A stretch of 58,504 nt of DNA from Streptomyces sp. SID14478 (GCF_010548525.1 NZ_JAAGMG010000986.1:1-58504), one strand, 5' to 3'. Positions 46,369-55,958 are shown, counted from the stretch's first letter. Numbers and translations: made by a program. The notes: generated by a model from the sequence alone, not told the origin.

Positions 46369-48096
46369 TCAGCCGGTGAACTTCACGTCCGTGATGCCCT
46401 GCTTGTAGCCGGCGTCGCTGTACCCATCCTTGCCTGCGTGGGGCAGTGCAGTCAGCCAGACGAGTACATAGCGCGTCTTGACCGGTTCGTCGGCCTTGAT
46501 GTCCGCGGAGGCGCTCGTGGTCTGGGTCTTGGCCCCGATTCGCTTCAGACCGTCCACCGAGGACGGTGTGAGGGAGTCCGCCGCGTACAGGGAGACCGTG
46601 GTGTGGTCACCACCGTAGTGAAGCTTTATTGACGCGGACGACACGTCCCGGGCGGAGCCGAGGTCGTAGACGATGCCGACACCGGGCTTTATGACGATCT
46701 CCGGGCCGTCGTAGAACGAGTTGGTCCGCCAGTACGAGGAACTGTCGTCGTCATACGTCTTCGCGACGTCCTGGGGCGCTTGCGCGTTCCCCTCGGCGAC
46801 GAACTCCTTGGCGTCCTGGATACTGATCGGCTTGGCGGGCTTCTGGTCGTTCTTGCCGCCGCCGTCGGTGGTGTGCGTGGTCTCGTCGGAGCCGCCGGAC
46901 TTTCCCTGTTCCATGAGGGCGTCCGCGAGCTGCCAGCTGCCGAGACCCAGAGCGGCGATGAGCAGCGCCGACACGGCCCACTTGAGGACCTTTCCGGTGC
47001 GGCTCTGCAGCGGGGGCGGCGGTGTCGGCAGGGGCTGGGTGGCGCCGGGCGCGGCTGTGCGGCCGTAGGAGCCCTGCTGGTACGTGGTGCGCTGGTACTC
47101 CGCGGGCGCGGTGAACGCCGGCTCCGGCGGGCGGATCTTGGGCATCTCGCCGATGGCCTTCACCAGGTCCTCGGGCGTGGTGCACGGCGGTTCCTGGCGG
47201 GACGCCGTCGCTCCGTCGTTGGCGAGCGCGCGCATGGCGAGCTCCGCGAGGCCGCGGTGGACGCCGGCCCGCACCTGGTCGGGGGCGATGAGACCGACGC
47301 CCTTGGGCAGCCCCGAAAGGCCGTACGCGTCGTCCTCGTACGGCCAGCGCTGCGTCAGAGCTGCGTAGAGGAGGGCGCCGATCGCTTCGGCGTCGGTGCG
47401 CTGCGGGGTGTCGGACGTGATGCCGCGCAGCGCCGCGTTCACGGCGAGGCCGCGGATGCGCCACTGCCCGGTGGAGGTGCGCAGCACGGCGCTGGGCGTG
47501 AGCCGCAGATGGGCGAGGCCTTCGCGGTGTGCGGCAGCCATGGCGTGTGCGACCTGGTTGACCATCTGGTAGGCGTCGTGCGCGTCGAGCGAGCTCGCCG
47601 CGAGCAGCGCCGTCATCTCGGTGGCGTCGGGAAGCCACTCGTGCACGACGTAGACGAGATCGTTCTCCTCGACCGCGTCGAGGACCTGCACGAAGCGCGG
47701 GTCGCCGAGCAGCGCCGACGAGCGGGCGGCGGCCAGTACCGAACGAGCGCGTGGATGGTCGGCGGGCAGCAGATGCACGCCGACGGCACGGCGGAGCTTC
47801 TCGTCCACTGCACGCCAGCTGCTGAAACCGTCCAGACGGGTGACGCACTCTTCGAGTCGATAGCGTCTGGCGAGCTTGTGACCGCTGTGCAGCTCGGGCG
47901 GTGAGGACGTGCCGGGGCGCATGTGTGTGCCCGTCTCCGCGGTGTCCGCGGTCTCCTCGCGCACCGTGGTGTCCCGCTCCCCGGTATCGACTGCCCCGTC
48001 GGCCGTGGCCTGCTCCGCCTTGCCCACCTTGGCGGTCAGCGGCTCATCACCGCCGTTGTCGGCCACGTCGACGGCAGCCGTGCTCCGTTCCGCCAC
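46369..48096 (-). CDS. MurJ-associated pseudokinase with extracytoplasmic discoidin-like domain
   Basis: About 575 residues from GTG 48096; GTG 48129 or a start at 48156 are possible. After a disordered N-terminus, a kinase-like fold spans ~70-310, but catalytic motifs are lost: HLRLTPSAVL replaces HRDxKPxN and RIRGLAV replaces DFG. It should therefore be inactive. A linker, one membrane helix (WAVSALLIAALGLGSWQL, ~370-390) and an outer domain follow. The outer domain has SSSYWRTNSFYDGP and GIVYDLGSARDVSSASIKLH, resembling galactose-binding/discoidin folds. In M. tuberculosis the equivalent pseudokinase and outer domain are fused to MurJ and bind FhaA after PknB phosphorylation; here they are a separate protein next to MurJ. 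Confidence 0.88.
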   Translation of the reverse strand: MAERSTAAVDVADNGGDEPLTAKVGKAEQATADGAVDTGERDTTVREETADTAETGTHMRPGTSSPPELHSGHKLARRYRLEECVTRLDGFSSWRAVDEKLRRAVGVHLLPADHPRARSVLAAARSSALLGDPRFVQVLDAVEENDLVYVVHEWLPDATEMTALLAASSLDAHDAYQMVNQVAHAMAAAHREGLAHLRLTPSAVLRTSTGQWRIRGLAVNAALRGITSDTPQRTDAEAIGALLYAALTQRWPYEDDAYGLSGLPKGVGLIAPDQVRAGVHRGLAELAMRALANDGATASRQEPPCTTPEDLVKAIGEMPKIRPPEPAFTAPAEYQRTTYQQGSYGRTAAPGATQPLPTPPPPLQSRTGKVLKWAVSALLIAALGLGSWQLADALMEQGKSGGSDETTHTTDGGGKNDQKPAKPISIQDAKEFVAEGNAQAPQDVAKTYDDDSSSYWRTNSFYDGPEIVIKPGVGIVYDLGSARDVSSASIKLHYGGDHTTVSLYAADSLTPSSVDGLKRIGAKTQTTSASADIKADEPVKTRYVLVWLTALPHAGKDGYSDAGYKQGITDVKFTG

Positions 48097-48216
48097 CGTC
48101 GTTCCTGCCTCCCCATCCGTTGCAATCACTCCGACGCCAAAGCCAATTGTGCCCACAGTCCAGCGCTATGCACGACACGCGGTGGTCGCCGATGGTTGTG
48201 CGCGAATCCGGTCGTG

Positions 48217-50463
48217 TCAGCGACCGAGACGACCGCGGACCATTCCGACCATCGAATTCAGCTCTTCGATCCGCATCTTGCGGGCGGCCACGTAGAAGAT
48301 TCCCAGCAGCACCGCACCGCCGACGACCAGGGCTGCGATCGATCCGGCAGCTCCGTGGCCGAGGCTCTTGGTCAGCGCGTACCCGATTCCGCCGCCGATG
48401 ATCGTCGCAGGTACGGCAGCGAGGCAGAGCCGGGCGTACGTACGCACGACGTTCGCGCCGTCCAGGTCGCCGCCGAGCCGCTTGCGCAGCCGCTGCCACG
48501 CGACACCGACACCGATCGCGTACGCGAGACCGTACGAGAAGGCCATGCCGACGACCGCCCATCGTGCGGGCAGGATCACGTAGCACAGGGCCGAGGCGGC
48601 CGCGTTGACCGCGGCGACGATGACCGTGTTGTAGAAGGGCGTCCGGGTGTCCTCGTACGCGTAGAAGCCGCGTAGCACCACGTACTGCACGGAGAACGGG
48701 ATGAGGCCGAGGCCGAACGCCATGAGGATGTAGCCCATGGACTGGGCGGCCTCGGTGCCGCTGGAGCCGAACAGCAGGGTGCACATCGGCACGCCGAGCG
48801 CCACGAACATGAAGGCGACGGGGACGATCGCGACGGCCGAGGTGCGCAGGCCCGAGGAGATGTCGTCGCGGACGGCACCCGAGTCGCCGTCGTGGGCTGC
48901 GCGCGAGATGCGCGGCAGCATCGCGGCCATGACGGAGACGGTGATGATGGCCTGCGGCATGCCCCAGATGAGCTGGGCGTTGGAGTAGCCCATGATGCCG
49001 GTGCCGTTGACCGGGGACGCCTCACCGGCCGCGGTGGCGAGCTGGGTGACGACGATGACGCCGGCCTGGTTGGCGAGCACGAACAGTACGGTCCACTTGG
49101 CCAGCTTCACGGCCTTGCCGAGGCCGTGGCCCTTCCAGTCGAAGCGGAGGCGGAAGCGGAAGCCGGTCTCGCGCAGATACGGGATCATCGCCAGCGCCTG
49201 CACGGTCAGGCCGAGCAGGGTGCCGATCCCCAGGAGGCGGATGCCGTCGGCCGGGATGGTCGTCACGCCCATGTGGGACTCGGCCGCGGTGCCGTAGACC
49301 CAGATGAACATGCCGAACGTGAAGATCATGACGATGTTGTTGAGGACCGGGGTCCACATCATCGCGCCGAACTTCCCGCGGGCGTTCAGGATCTGGCCCA
49401 TGACGACGTGCACGCCCATGAAGAAGATGGTGGGCAGGCAGTAGCGGGCGAAGGTGACGCCGACGCTGTCGGCGGCGGCATTGCTGGAGACCGTGTCCGA
49501 CATCAGGTTGATCAGCACCGGTGCCGCGACCACGACGATCGTGACGATCACGGCCAGCGCGACCATCACGAGGGTGAGGAGGCGGTTGGCGTAGGCCTCC
49601 CCGCCGTCGTCGTCCTCCTTCATGGCGCGGACCAGCTGCGGCACGAACACCGAGTTCAGACCGCCGCCGACGGTCAGGATGTAGATCATCGTCGGCAGCG
49701 TGTAGGCGACGGTCCAGGTGTCGCCGAGGAGTCCGGCGCCCAGCGCCGCGGTGATCACCATCGTCCGGACGAATCCGGTGAGGCGGGAGACGAGCGTGCC
49801 CGCCGCCATCACCGCGCTCGACTTCATGAGGCTGGAGGCGCGGCCGCCCTTCTTGGAAGCGGGCGCCGGGGCGGGGGCAGCCGGAGGCGGCGGTACCGGG
49901 ACCTGACCGAGGACCTGGGTCGCGTCGTCGAGGGGCGGCCCGGCTACCGGAGCGCGGCCTCCGGTGTACCCGGGCTGCTGGTCGCGGAAGAGGTGGGCGA
50001 AGGCGTCCGGCTCCTGGCGCTCGTCGGCTGCCTGCGTCACCAGGTCGTCGACGCCCACGAACTGGGTGGTGCGGGCGTCGTCGCCGTACGGCAGGTACTG
50101 GGTGGGGCCCTCCGGCTCCGGTGCGGGCGTCTGCGCCCACACCCGGGGGTCGGGCTGGTACTGGTTCGTGGGGGGCGGCGCGTACAAGGGCTGCGCCTGG
50201 TACGTCCCCGGGGGCGGCGGCGGGTGTGCGGCGCGGTCGTACAGCGCCTCCGTCACCGGGTCCTGGGCCGCGAGGTCCTGCGCGCGGTAGGGGTCCTGGC
50301 TGTAGGCGTCCTGGAGGTACGCGTCCTGCGGATACGCATCGGGTGCGGGCTGAGGCGGCGGAACCTGCCCGCCGGACCCGTGAGGACCGGCGTACGGGTG
50401 GCCATCACCCGAGGCAGAGCCGCCCGAGCCCTGGCCACGGTCACCGTCGTACGGCGCGTTCAT
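48217..50463 (-). CDS. murJ: Lipid II flippase MurJ
   Basis: 748 residues. The first ~210 residues are cytoplasmic and Pro/Gln/Tyr/Gly-rich (repeated YPQDAYLQDAYSQDPY). The remaining part has about 14 membrane helices with MurJ/MviN features: SSAVMAAGTLVSRLTGFVRT, GGGLNSVFVPQLVRAMKEDD, and MFVALGVPMCTLLFGSSGTE in the second half. It flips lipid II to the outer face for the PBPs and SEDS enzymes. It lacks the fused C-terminal pseudokinase of mycobacterial MurJ, which is instead encoded by the next gene. The long N-terminal tail is an obvious candidate for phosphorylation. Confidence 0.95.
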   Translation of the reverse strand: MNAPYDGDRGQGSGGSASGDGHPYAGPHGSGGQVPPPQPAPDAYPQDAYLQDAYSQDPYRAQDLAAQDPVTEALYDRAAHPPPPPGTYQAQPLYAPPPTNQYQPDPRVWAQTPAPEPEGPTQYLPYGDDARTTQFVGVDDLVTQAADERQEPDAFAHLFRDQQPGYTGGRAPVAGPPLDDATQVLGQVPVPPPPAAPAPAPASKKGGRASSLMKSSAVMAAGTLVSRLTGFVRTMVITAALGAGLLGDTWTVAYTLPTMIYILTVGGGLNSVFVPQLVRAMKEDDDGGEAYANRLLTLVMVALAVIVTIVVVAAPVLINLMSDTVSSNAAADSVGVTFARYCLPTIFFMGVHVVMGQILNARGKFGAMMWTPVLNNIVMIFTFGMFIWVYGTAAESHMGVTTIPADGIRLLGIGTLLGLTVQALAMIPYLRETGFRFRLRFDWKGHGLGKAVKLAKWTVLFVLANQAGVIVVTQLATAAGEASPVNGTGIMGYSNAQLIWGMPQAIITVSVMAAMLPRISRAAHDGDSGAVRDDISSGLRTSAVAIVPVAFMFVALGVPMCTLLFGSSGTEAAQSMGYILMAFGLGLIPFSVQYVVLRGFYAYEDTRTPFYNTVIVAAVNAAASALCYVILPARWAVVGMAFSYGLAYAIGVGVAWQRLRKRLGGDLDGANVVRTYARLCLAAVPATIIGGGIGYALTKSLGHGAAGSIAALVVGGAVLLGIFYVAARKMRIEELNSMVGMVRGRLGR

Positions 50464-50508
50464 GGATACCCCACCTCATCGTCCCCGGCCCACCGGCCAC
50501 GACATCGC

Positions 50509-52875
50509 TCAACGGTCCACTCTCTCACCCGTGCCCGACGGGGCCGCGCTTTCCGAAGTGGTGTCAGCCGTCGGGTCACTCGGCTGCTGCGGAACGTCTG
50601 CCCGCGCGGTGGGCGCCTGCGACTCCTCCGGCTCGCTCTGCGCGGCCTCGGCGGAGTCGTCCTGCGGCCCGTCGTTCACCTGCTGGGCGGCGACGGCGCG
50701 CTTGCGCTGGGTGTACATCCGGAACCCGGCCAGGACCAGCAGCAGGACACCGCCGGCGATGACGAGCATCACGGTCGGCGTGATCTCGGTGGCATCCACC
50801 GTGAAGGCGATCCGCTTGCTGTAGGGCTGGTTGTCCTCGGTGAACAGCTGGGCGTAGACGGTGACCGGTCCGGTGGCCTTGGCGGTGGTGGTGAACTTCA
50901 CGGACTGGCTGTGCCCGCTGGCGATCTTCACCGTCTTGTCCTCGAAGGCGCCGTCACCGATCTTGAGGCGCGTCCCGTTCTTCGACGTGAGGCGCAGGAC
51001 CAGATGGTCGACGTCCTGCCACAGGTTGTTCTGCACGGACACCGGGATGGTGGCGCTGCGCCCCGAGAGCCGGACGTCGGACTTCTTGATCAGCTGGACC
51101 TGTCCGGTGAGGCCGGAGAGGTACTTTCCGACGCTGTCACGGAAGGTGTGGGAGGGGTCGCTCTTGCTCCGCCACGACGTGGACATCTCCCGGTCCATCG
51201 CGCGACCGAACGGGGTCACCACCCGGGACCGGTCGGTGAGGACGACCTTGAAGTTCTCCAGCGCGTTCTGGGTGTTCTGGATCTGCTGGAATGCCGACTG
51301 CGACAGTTCCTGCTTGCGCAGCGATGCCGGGTAGGACCGGGAGGACGGGACGTGCGTCGTCGCGCCCGGGTCGGGCTTCGCCGTGGCGGCCGCGGGCAGG
51401 GTCTGGGACTGCGACCAGGTGCTTCCCTGCAGGGCGCGCACGGCCTGGGCCAGGGAATGGGCCTGGCCGGTGGTGGGCATCCGCTGCGGGGCCACGACGA
51501 CGCTGCGCTGCTTGTCCGTCTGCAGGTTGAGCATCAGGCTCTGGGCGAGGAACTTCTGGACGGCGAGGGTGGAGTTCTCGGCGCGCGCCATGTCGCCCTG
51601 GAACGCGGTAGACAGGCGGGCGTCGGCGACCACGGCGGTGGCGCCGCCACCGATGGGGCGCGCGGCGGAGGGCGTGTACGCGAGGGCGCTGGACTCCCCG
51701 AAGCTGTCACTGCGCGCGATGATCTTGTCCGCGCCCGCGGACGTCGCGACCTTGACGATGTCCGGGTCCACCGCGCCCTCGGCGGGCCACGCGTAGGACG
51801 TGTCCGGCCTCACGTGCAGGATGGTGTCCACGGTCGTCACAGCGGCATCCGTGGCGTCCTTGAGGTGGCCCAGCGACCCGGTGACCTTCGTGCCCGAGTG
51901 CGCGAGCGACGCCAGGTCCGGGTCGGCGAAGGGCAGCGTGACGACCTTCTGGCTCTGTACGGCGTTCTGCAGGTTGCTCAGCCACTCCTTGGCGAGCGCC
52001 TGGTCCCTGCCGGACGTGAACTTTCCGTCCGCGCCCTTGATCTTGTACGTCCCCGTCATCGCGTCGACCGAGGCCAGCAGGTCGGGATCGATCACCCACG
52101 TGACGTCGAGGTCGCTGCCGAGCTCCAGCATCTGCTGCAGACGGCCCCCCGGGCCGATCTGCTTGGCCAGGCTGTCGTCGCCGAACACGGGGGTCTGCTG
52201 TTCGTCCGCGCCCGTCTCGGCGGTGAGGTGGGTGTCGGAGATCAGCGGCCACAGCACTGTGGTCCTGGTCCTGGTGTCGGCCCCGTCGGGCTGCCAGGGA
52301 AGGAAGGTCCGCTGGATGCCGAGCGTCTGCTGGTACGGAAGCGCGGCGGTCTGGCCCTTGAGAGCCACGCTGATCTGGTAGACGCCGTCCGCACCGAGGT
52401 GCAGTTCCTTGGCCGGAACCGACAGGCTGAAGTCCTGGGTCGCGCCGGGCGCCAGCCTCGCGAACTTCTTGGCGTACTTGCCGGCGACCTCGGTGCCGTC
52501 CTGGACGCCGCCCGAGGAGTTCTTCGCGGCGTTGTCGATGGCCGAGCGCCCGCTGTAGGGAACGCCGACCCGCAGGCCCACGTGGGCGTCGGTGACGGTC
52601 TGCTTGCCCCTGTTGGTGATCTTCCCGCGGACCGTGACCGTGTCCTGCTCCGACGGAACCTGGGGCGTGAGGCCGTTCACGGCAATGTCGACGGTGCTCG
52701 TCCCGGTCGCGTCCGCGGCGGCCGACGACGGAGCGGAAGCCGCGGCGGGAGCGGCAGCGGGCAGCAAGGGCAGCGCAGCGAGGAGCGGCGCTGCGGCGAG
52801 CAGTGCTCCGGTGCGCCGCAGCAGACGGCGGGCAGGTGAGGGAGTCATCCCTGGGAAGTCTGCCGCCTCGGCCAC
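50509..52875 (-). CDS. DUF6049 family secreted/membrane protein
   Basis: 788 residues. A signal peptide (LLRRTGALLAAAPLLAALPL) leads to a large extracellular region: a beta-sandwich-like start (~60-170, VRGKITNRGKQTVTDAHVGL), a central alpha/beta region (VLWPLISDTHLTAE, VTWVIDPDLLASVDAM, YAWPAEGAVD) and further beta modules (ATIPVSVQNNLWQDVDHLVL). One C-terminal helix (PTVMLVIAGGVLLLVLAGF) and a basic, then acidic, tail end it. It sits next to murJ as in mycobacteria (Rv3909 position). The central region resembles a polysaccharide-deacetylase/glycosidase barrel, but no catalytic set is clear. The function is unknown, probably in the envelope. Confidence 0.88.
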   Translation of the reverse strand: MAEAADFPGMTPSPARRLLRRTGALLAAAPLLAALPLLPAAAPAAASAPSSAAADATGTSTVDIAVNGLTPQVPSEQDTVTVRGKITNRGKQTVTDAHVGLRVGVPYSGRSAIDNAAKNSSGGVQDGTEVAGKYAKKFARLAPGATQDFSLSVPAKELHLGADGVYQISVALKGQTAALPYQQTLGIQRTFLPWQPDGADTRTRTTVLWPLISDTHLTAETGADEQQTPVFGDDSLAKQIGPGGRLQQMLELGSDLDVTWVIDPDLLASVDAMTGTYKIKGADGKFTSGRDQALAKEWLSNLQNAVQSQKVVTLPFADPDLASLAHSGTKVTGSLGHLKDATDAAVTTVDTILHVRPDTSYAWPAEGAVDPDIVKVATSAGADKIIARSDSFGESSALAYTPSAARPIGGGATAVVADARLSTAFQGDMARAENSTLAVQKFLAQSLMLNLQTDKQRSVVVAPQRMPTTGQAHSLAQAVRALQGSTWSQSQTLPAAATAKPDPGATTHVPSSRSYPASLRKQELSQSAFQQIQNTQNALENFKVVLTDRSRVVTPFGRAMDREMSTSWRSKSDPSHTFRDSVGKYLSGLTGQVQLIKKSDVRLSGRSATIPVSVQNNLWQDVDHLVLRLTSKNGTRLKIGDGAFEDKTVKIASGHSQSVKFTTTAKATGPVTVYAQLFTEDNQPYSKRIAFTVDATEITPTVMLVIAGGVLLLVLAGFRMYTQRKRAVAAQQVNDGPQDDSAEAAQSEPEESQAPTARADVPQQPSDPTADTTSESAAPSGTGERVDR

Positions 52876-53070
52876 GCGCTCGTCCGTCCCTCGTCGTCGT
52901 CAGTGGTCGCAGATGTGTCCACGCATGGTAACGAGGAGCACTGTGGCTGAGTGCCACGGTCTGCCCCACAAGATCGTGGAGCCAGGGTAGGGGGCCGCTC
53001 GTACGGTCTTGCCGCAGGCCCCGGGAAACGGTTCGGTCCGGGTGCTCCGGGCCACGTACCCTGTCCTGTT

Positions 53071-54543
53071 GTGCCGAACGCCAATGAAGACAACCCCAGT
53101 GCCCTGAGCCAGGTGCAGCGCCGCGCGGTCAGTGAACTGCTGCGGGTCTCGCCTGTCGCAGACGACCTCGCCCGGAGATTCCAGGAGGCTGGTTTCTCGC
53201 TTGCCCTGGTCGGCGGTTCGGTCCGGGACGCACTGCTCGGCCGGCTCGGCAATGACCTGGACTTCACCACGGACGCCCGTCCCGAGGACGTACTGAAGAT
53301 CGTCCGACCCTGGGCCGACTCCGTGTGGGAGGTCGGGATCGCGTTCGGCACCGTCGGCTGCCAGAAGAACGCCCGCGTCGGTGACGTCGAGCAGACTTTC
53401 CAGGTCGAGGTCACCACGTACCGCTCCGAGGCGTACGACCGCACCTCGCGCAAGCCCGAGGTGTCGTACGGCAATTCCATCGAGGAAGACCTCGTCCGGC
53501 GCGACTTCACGGTGAACGCGATGGCCGTCGCTCTCCCAGAGAAGGACTTCATCGATCCGCACGGCGGTCTGGAGGACCTGGCGACGCACCTCCTGCGCAC
53601 GCCGGGCACCCCCGAGGACTCCTTCTCCGACGACCCCCTGCGGATGATGCGGGCGGCCCGCTTCGCCGCACAGCTCGACTTCGAGGTCGCCCCCGAGGTC
53701 GTCTCCGCGATGAAGGCCATGGCCGGCCGTATCGAGATCGTCTCCGCCGAGCGTGTCCGGGACGAGCTGAACAAGCTGATCCTCTCCGCGCACCCGCGCA
53801 AGGGCCTCACGCTGCTCGTCGACACCGGCCTGGCCGACTACGTCCTGCCCGAGCTGCCGGCCCTGCGTCTGGAGCGCGACGAGCACCACCGGCACAAGGA
53901 CGTCTACGACCACACGCTGATCGTGCTCGAGCAGGCGATGGCGCTGGAGACCGACGGCCCCGACCTCACGCTGCGCCTCGCGGCCCTGCTGCACGACATC
54001 GGCAAGCCGCGCACGCGACGCTTCGAGCAGGACGGTCGTGTCTCCTTCCACCACCACGAGGTGGTCGGCGCCAAGATGACGAAGAAGCGCATGACCGCGC
54101 TCAAGTACTCCAATGAGCTCGTGAAGGACATCTCGCGGCTCGTCGAATTGCACCTGCGCTTCCACGGGTATGGCACCGGCGAATGGACGGACTCCGCCGT
54201 ACGCCGTTATGTGCGGGACGCGGGGCCGCTGCTCGAGCGCTTGCACAAGCTGACCCGCTCCGACTGCACGACGCGCAACAAGCGCAAGGCCAGCGCGTTG
54301 TCCCGTGCCTACGACGGCCTGGAGGAGCGCATCGCGCGGCTTCAGGAACAGGAAGAGCTGGACTCGATCCGCCCGGACCTCGACGGCAACCAGATCATGG
54401 AGGTCCTGGACGTGGGCCCCGGCCCGGCGATCGGGCAGGCGTACAAGTTCCTGCTGGAGCTGCGCCTGGAGAACGGCCCGATGGAGCATGACGCGGCGGT
54501 GGCAGCCCTCAAGGAGTGGTGGGCCGGCCGCTCTCAGGACTGA
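53071..54543 (+). CDS. cca: tRNA nucleotidyltransferase (CCA-adding) / poly(A) polymerase family with HD domain
   Basis: 490 residues from GTG 53071. The nucleotidyltransferase domain shows LVGGSVRDALLG, the metal-binding Asp-x-Asp in NDLDFTTD, RRDFTVNAMAVALP and DDPLRMMRAARFAAQ. An HD phosphohydrolase domain follows (HRHKDVYDHTLIVLEQ, LLHDIGKPRTR, FHHHEVVGA). It adds or repairs the CCA end; neither tRNA gene in this window encodes a full CCA, so this activity is needed. Actinobacterial members may instead act as poly(A) polymerases, which cannot be settled here. It diverges from the DUF6049 gene; the mycobacterial nudix gene between them is missing. Confidence 0.94.
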   Translation: MPNANEDNPSALSQVQRRAVSELLRVSPVADDLARRFQEAGFSLALVGGSVRDALLGRLGNDLDFTTDARPEDVLKIVRPWADSVWEVGIAFGTVGCQKNARVGDVEQTFQVEVTTYRSEAYDRTSRKPEVSYGNSIEEDLVRRDFTVNAMAVALPEKDFIDPHGGLEDLATHLLRTPGTPEDSFSDDPLRMMRAARFAAQLDFEVAPEVVSAMKAMAGRIEIVSAERVRDELNKLILSAHPRKGLTLLVDTGLADYVLPELPALRLERDEHHRHKDVYDHTLIVLEQAMALETDGPDLTLRLAALLHDIGKPRTRRFEQDGRVSFHHHEVVGAKMTKKRMTALKYSNELVKDISRLVELHLRFHGYGTGEWTDSAVRRYVRDAGPLLERLHKLTRSDCTTRNKRKASALSRAYDGLEERIARLQEQEELDSIRPDLDGNQIMEVLDVGPGPAIGQAYKFLLELRLENGPMEHDAAVAALKEWWAGRSQD

Positions 54544-54548
54544 GGTGA

Positions 54549-54612
54549 CCCGTCAGCAATGTCTTGGGGCGCTGTTTCACGTGAAACAGCGCCCCAAGAC
54601 ATTGCTGACGGG
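54549..54612. repeat. parS: 64-base perfect palindrome centred on a parS site
   Basis: Every base from 54549 to 54612 pairs with its mirror (centre between 54580 and 54581), and the middle 14 bases (54574-54587) are a perfect GTTTCACGTGAAAC. It begins five bases after the cca stop. It would also work as a terminator for cca. Confidence 0.95.
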
Positions 54613-54621
54613 AGACAGGGT

Positions 54622-54651
54622 CGGCGGGTGTTTCACGTGAAACACCCGCCG
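54622..54651. repeat. parS: 30-base perfect palindrome centred on a parS site
   Basis: A perfect palindrome (outer arms CGGCGGGT / ACCCGCCG) with parS at 54630-54643 in the middle, 56 bases from the previous parS. It lies directly 3' of the minus-strand MFS gene. Confidence 0.95.
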
Positions 54652-54656
54652 CGGGG

Positions 54657-55934
54657 TCAGGCCGTGCCGTTCACTTTCACGCGAGGCCGGAGCCGGGCCA
54701 TGACGAGCGCCACCGCCCCATAGAGGGCCGCTACGAGGACCACGAGCGGGACCGAGCGGCCGTCCGGCGGCAGCATCAGCGCGGCCACTCCTGCCGCCCC
54801 GACGAACGAGACGTTGAACAGCACGTCGTAGACCGAGAAGACGCGGCCGCGAAAGCCGTCGTCCACCGAGGACTGGACGACCGTGTCGGTGGCGATCTTC
54901 GCCCCTTGTGTGGCCAGCCCGAGGACGAAGGCGGCCACGAGCGTGGGGGCGGGTGCGAAGGGCAACCCCAGGGCGAGTTCCAGGACGGCGGCGGCAGCCG
55001 CGCAGACGACGATCCAGCCGCTCGCCCCGAAGTGTCCCGCGGCGGTCGGTGTCACCACGGCCGCCACGAAGAAGCCTGCTCCCGAGATCCCCAGGGCGAG
55101 CCCCAGCAGGGCCAGCCCTTCGGACTCCGTGGACGACCACGCGTAGCGGCACAGCATGAGCACCATGACGAGCAGTGCGCCGTAGCAGAACCGCAGCACC
55201 GTCATCGCGGCGAGGGCCTGGGCGGCGGGCCGTCGGGACGCCAGGTGGCGCATGCCGGACAGGAGGTCCCGCGCGGTGCCTGTCAGCGCGGCTCCCAGAC
55301 GCGGCTGCACCAATTCACGGTCCGGCCCCAGAAGGTGTGGATCCATGCGGAGAGAGGCGAGCGCGGCGCAGAGATAGAGGGCCGCACCGAGCAGGACGAC
55401 GGCTGCGTCCGAATCCGAGGCGACCAGTCGCACGGCGAAGGCGAGACCGCCGCCGACGGTCGCGGCGAGCGTCCCTGCCGTCGGGGAGAGCGAGTTGGCC
55501 ATCATCAGGCGATCGGCATCGACCACGCGCGGCAGTGCTGCCGAGAGTCCGGACAGCACGAAGCGGTTGACCGCGGTGACGCAGAGCGCGGAGGCGTAGA
55601 AGAGCCAGTCCGGCGCGTGACTCAGCATCAGGACGGCTGTGGCGGAGGCCAGCAGCACGCGGAGGAGGTTGCCGTACAGGAAGACCTGGCGGCGCCGCCA
55701 GCGGTCGAGCAGAACGCCCGCGAAGGGGCCCACGAGGGAGTACGGCAGGAGCAGGACGGCCATCGCCGAGGCGATCGCGGCCGGTGACGTCTGCTTCTCC
55801 GGGGAGAAGACGACGTAGGTGGCGAGCGCGATCTGGTACACACCGTCCGCGCCCTGGGAGAGCAGCCGCAGCGTGAGCAGGCGCCGGAAGTCGCGCAGGC
55901 GCAGCAGGACGCGCAGGTCACGGACGACAGCCAT
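54657..55934 (-). CDS. Major facilitator superfamily transporter
   Basis: 425 residues from ATG 55934, with GAGG upstream. About 12 hydrophobic helices are expected. It has the MFS loop 2-3 motif as GPFAGVLLDRWRRRQVFLYG and a related loop near GRVFSVYDVLFN in the second half. It is an exporter-like member of the DHA/enterobactin-exporter-type group; the substrate is unknown. It is conserved beside cca in Streptomyces. It converges with cca over two parS palindromes. Confidence 0.9.
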   Translation of the reverse strand: MAVVRDLRVLLRLRDFRRLLTLRLLSQGADGVYQIALATYVVFSPEKQTSPAAIASAMAVLLLPYSLVGPFAGVLLDRWRRRQVFLYGNLLRVLLASATAVLMLSHAPDWLFYASALCVTAVNRFVLSGLSAALPRVVDADRLMMANSLSPTAGTLAATVGGGLAFAVRLVASDSDAAVVLLGAALYLCAALASLRMDPHLLGPDRELVQPRLGAALTGTARDLLSGMRHLASRRPAAQALAAMTVLRFCYGALLVMVLMLCRYAWSSTESEGLALLGLALGISGAGFFVAAVVTPTAAGHFGASGWIVVCAAAAAVLELALGLPFAPAPTLVAAFVLGLATQGAKIATDTVVQSSVDDGFRGRVFSVYDVLFNVSFVGAAGVAALMLPPDGRSVPLVVLVAALYGAVALVMARLRPRVKVNGTA

Positions 55935-55958
55935 GGGGCACAGCCTCACATACGGGAG

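Noticed and set aside
48892..52839. 1315-codon plus-strand frame opposite murJ and the DUF6049 gene
   Set aside because: It is antisense to two strong genes; its long open length comes from G+C bias at third positions.
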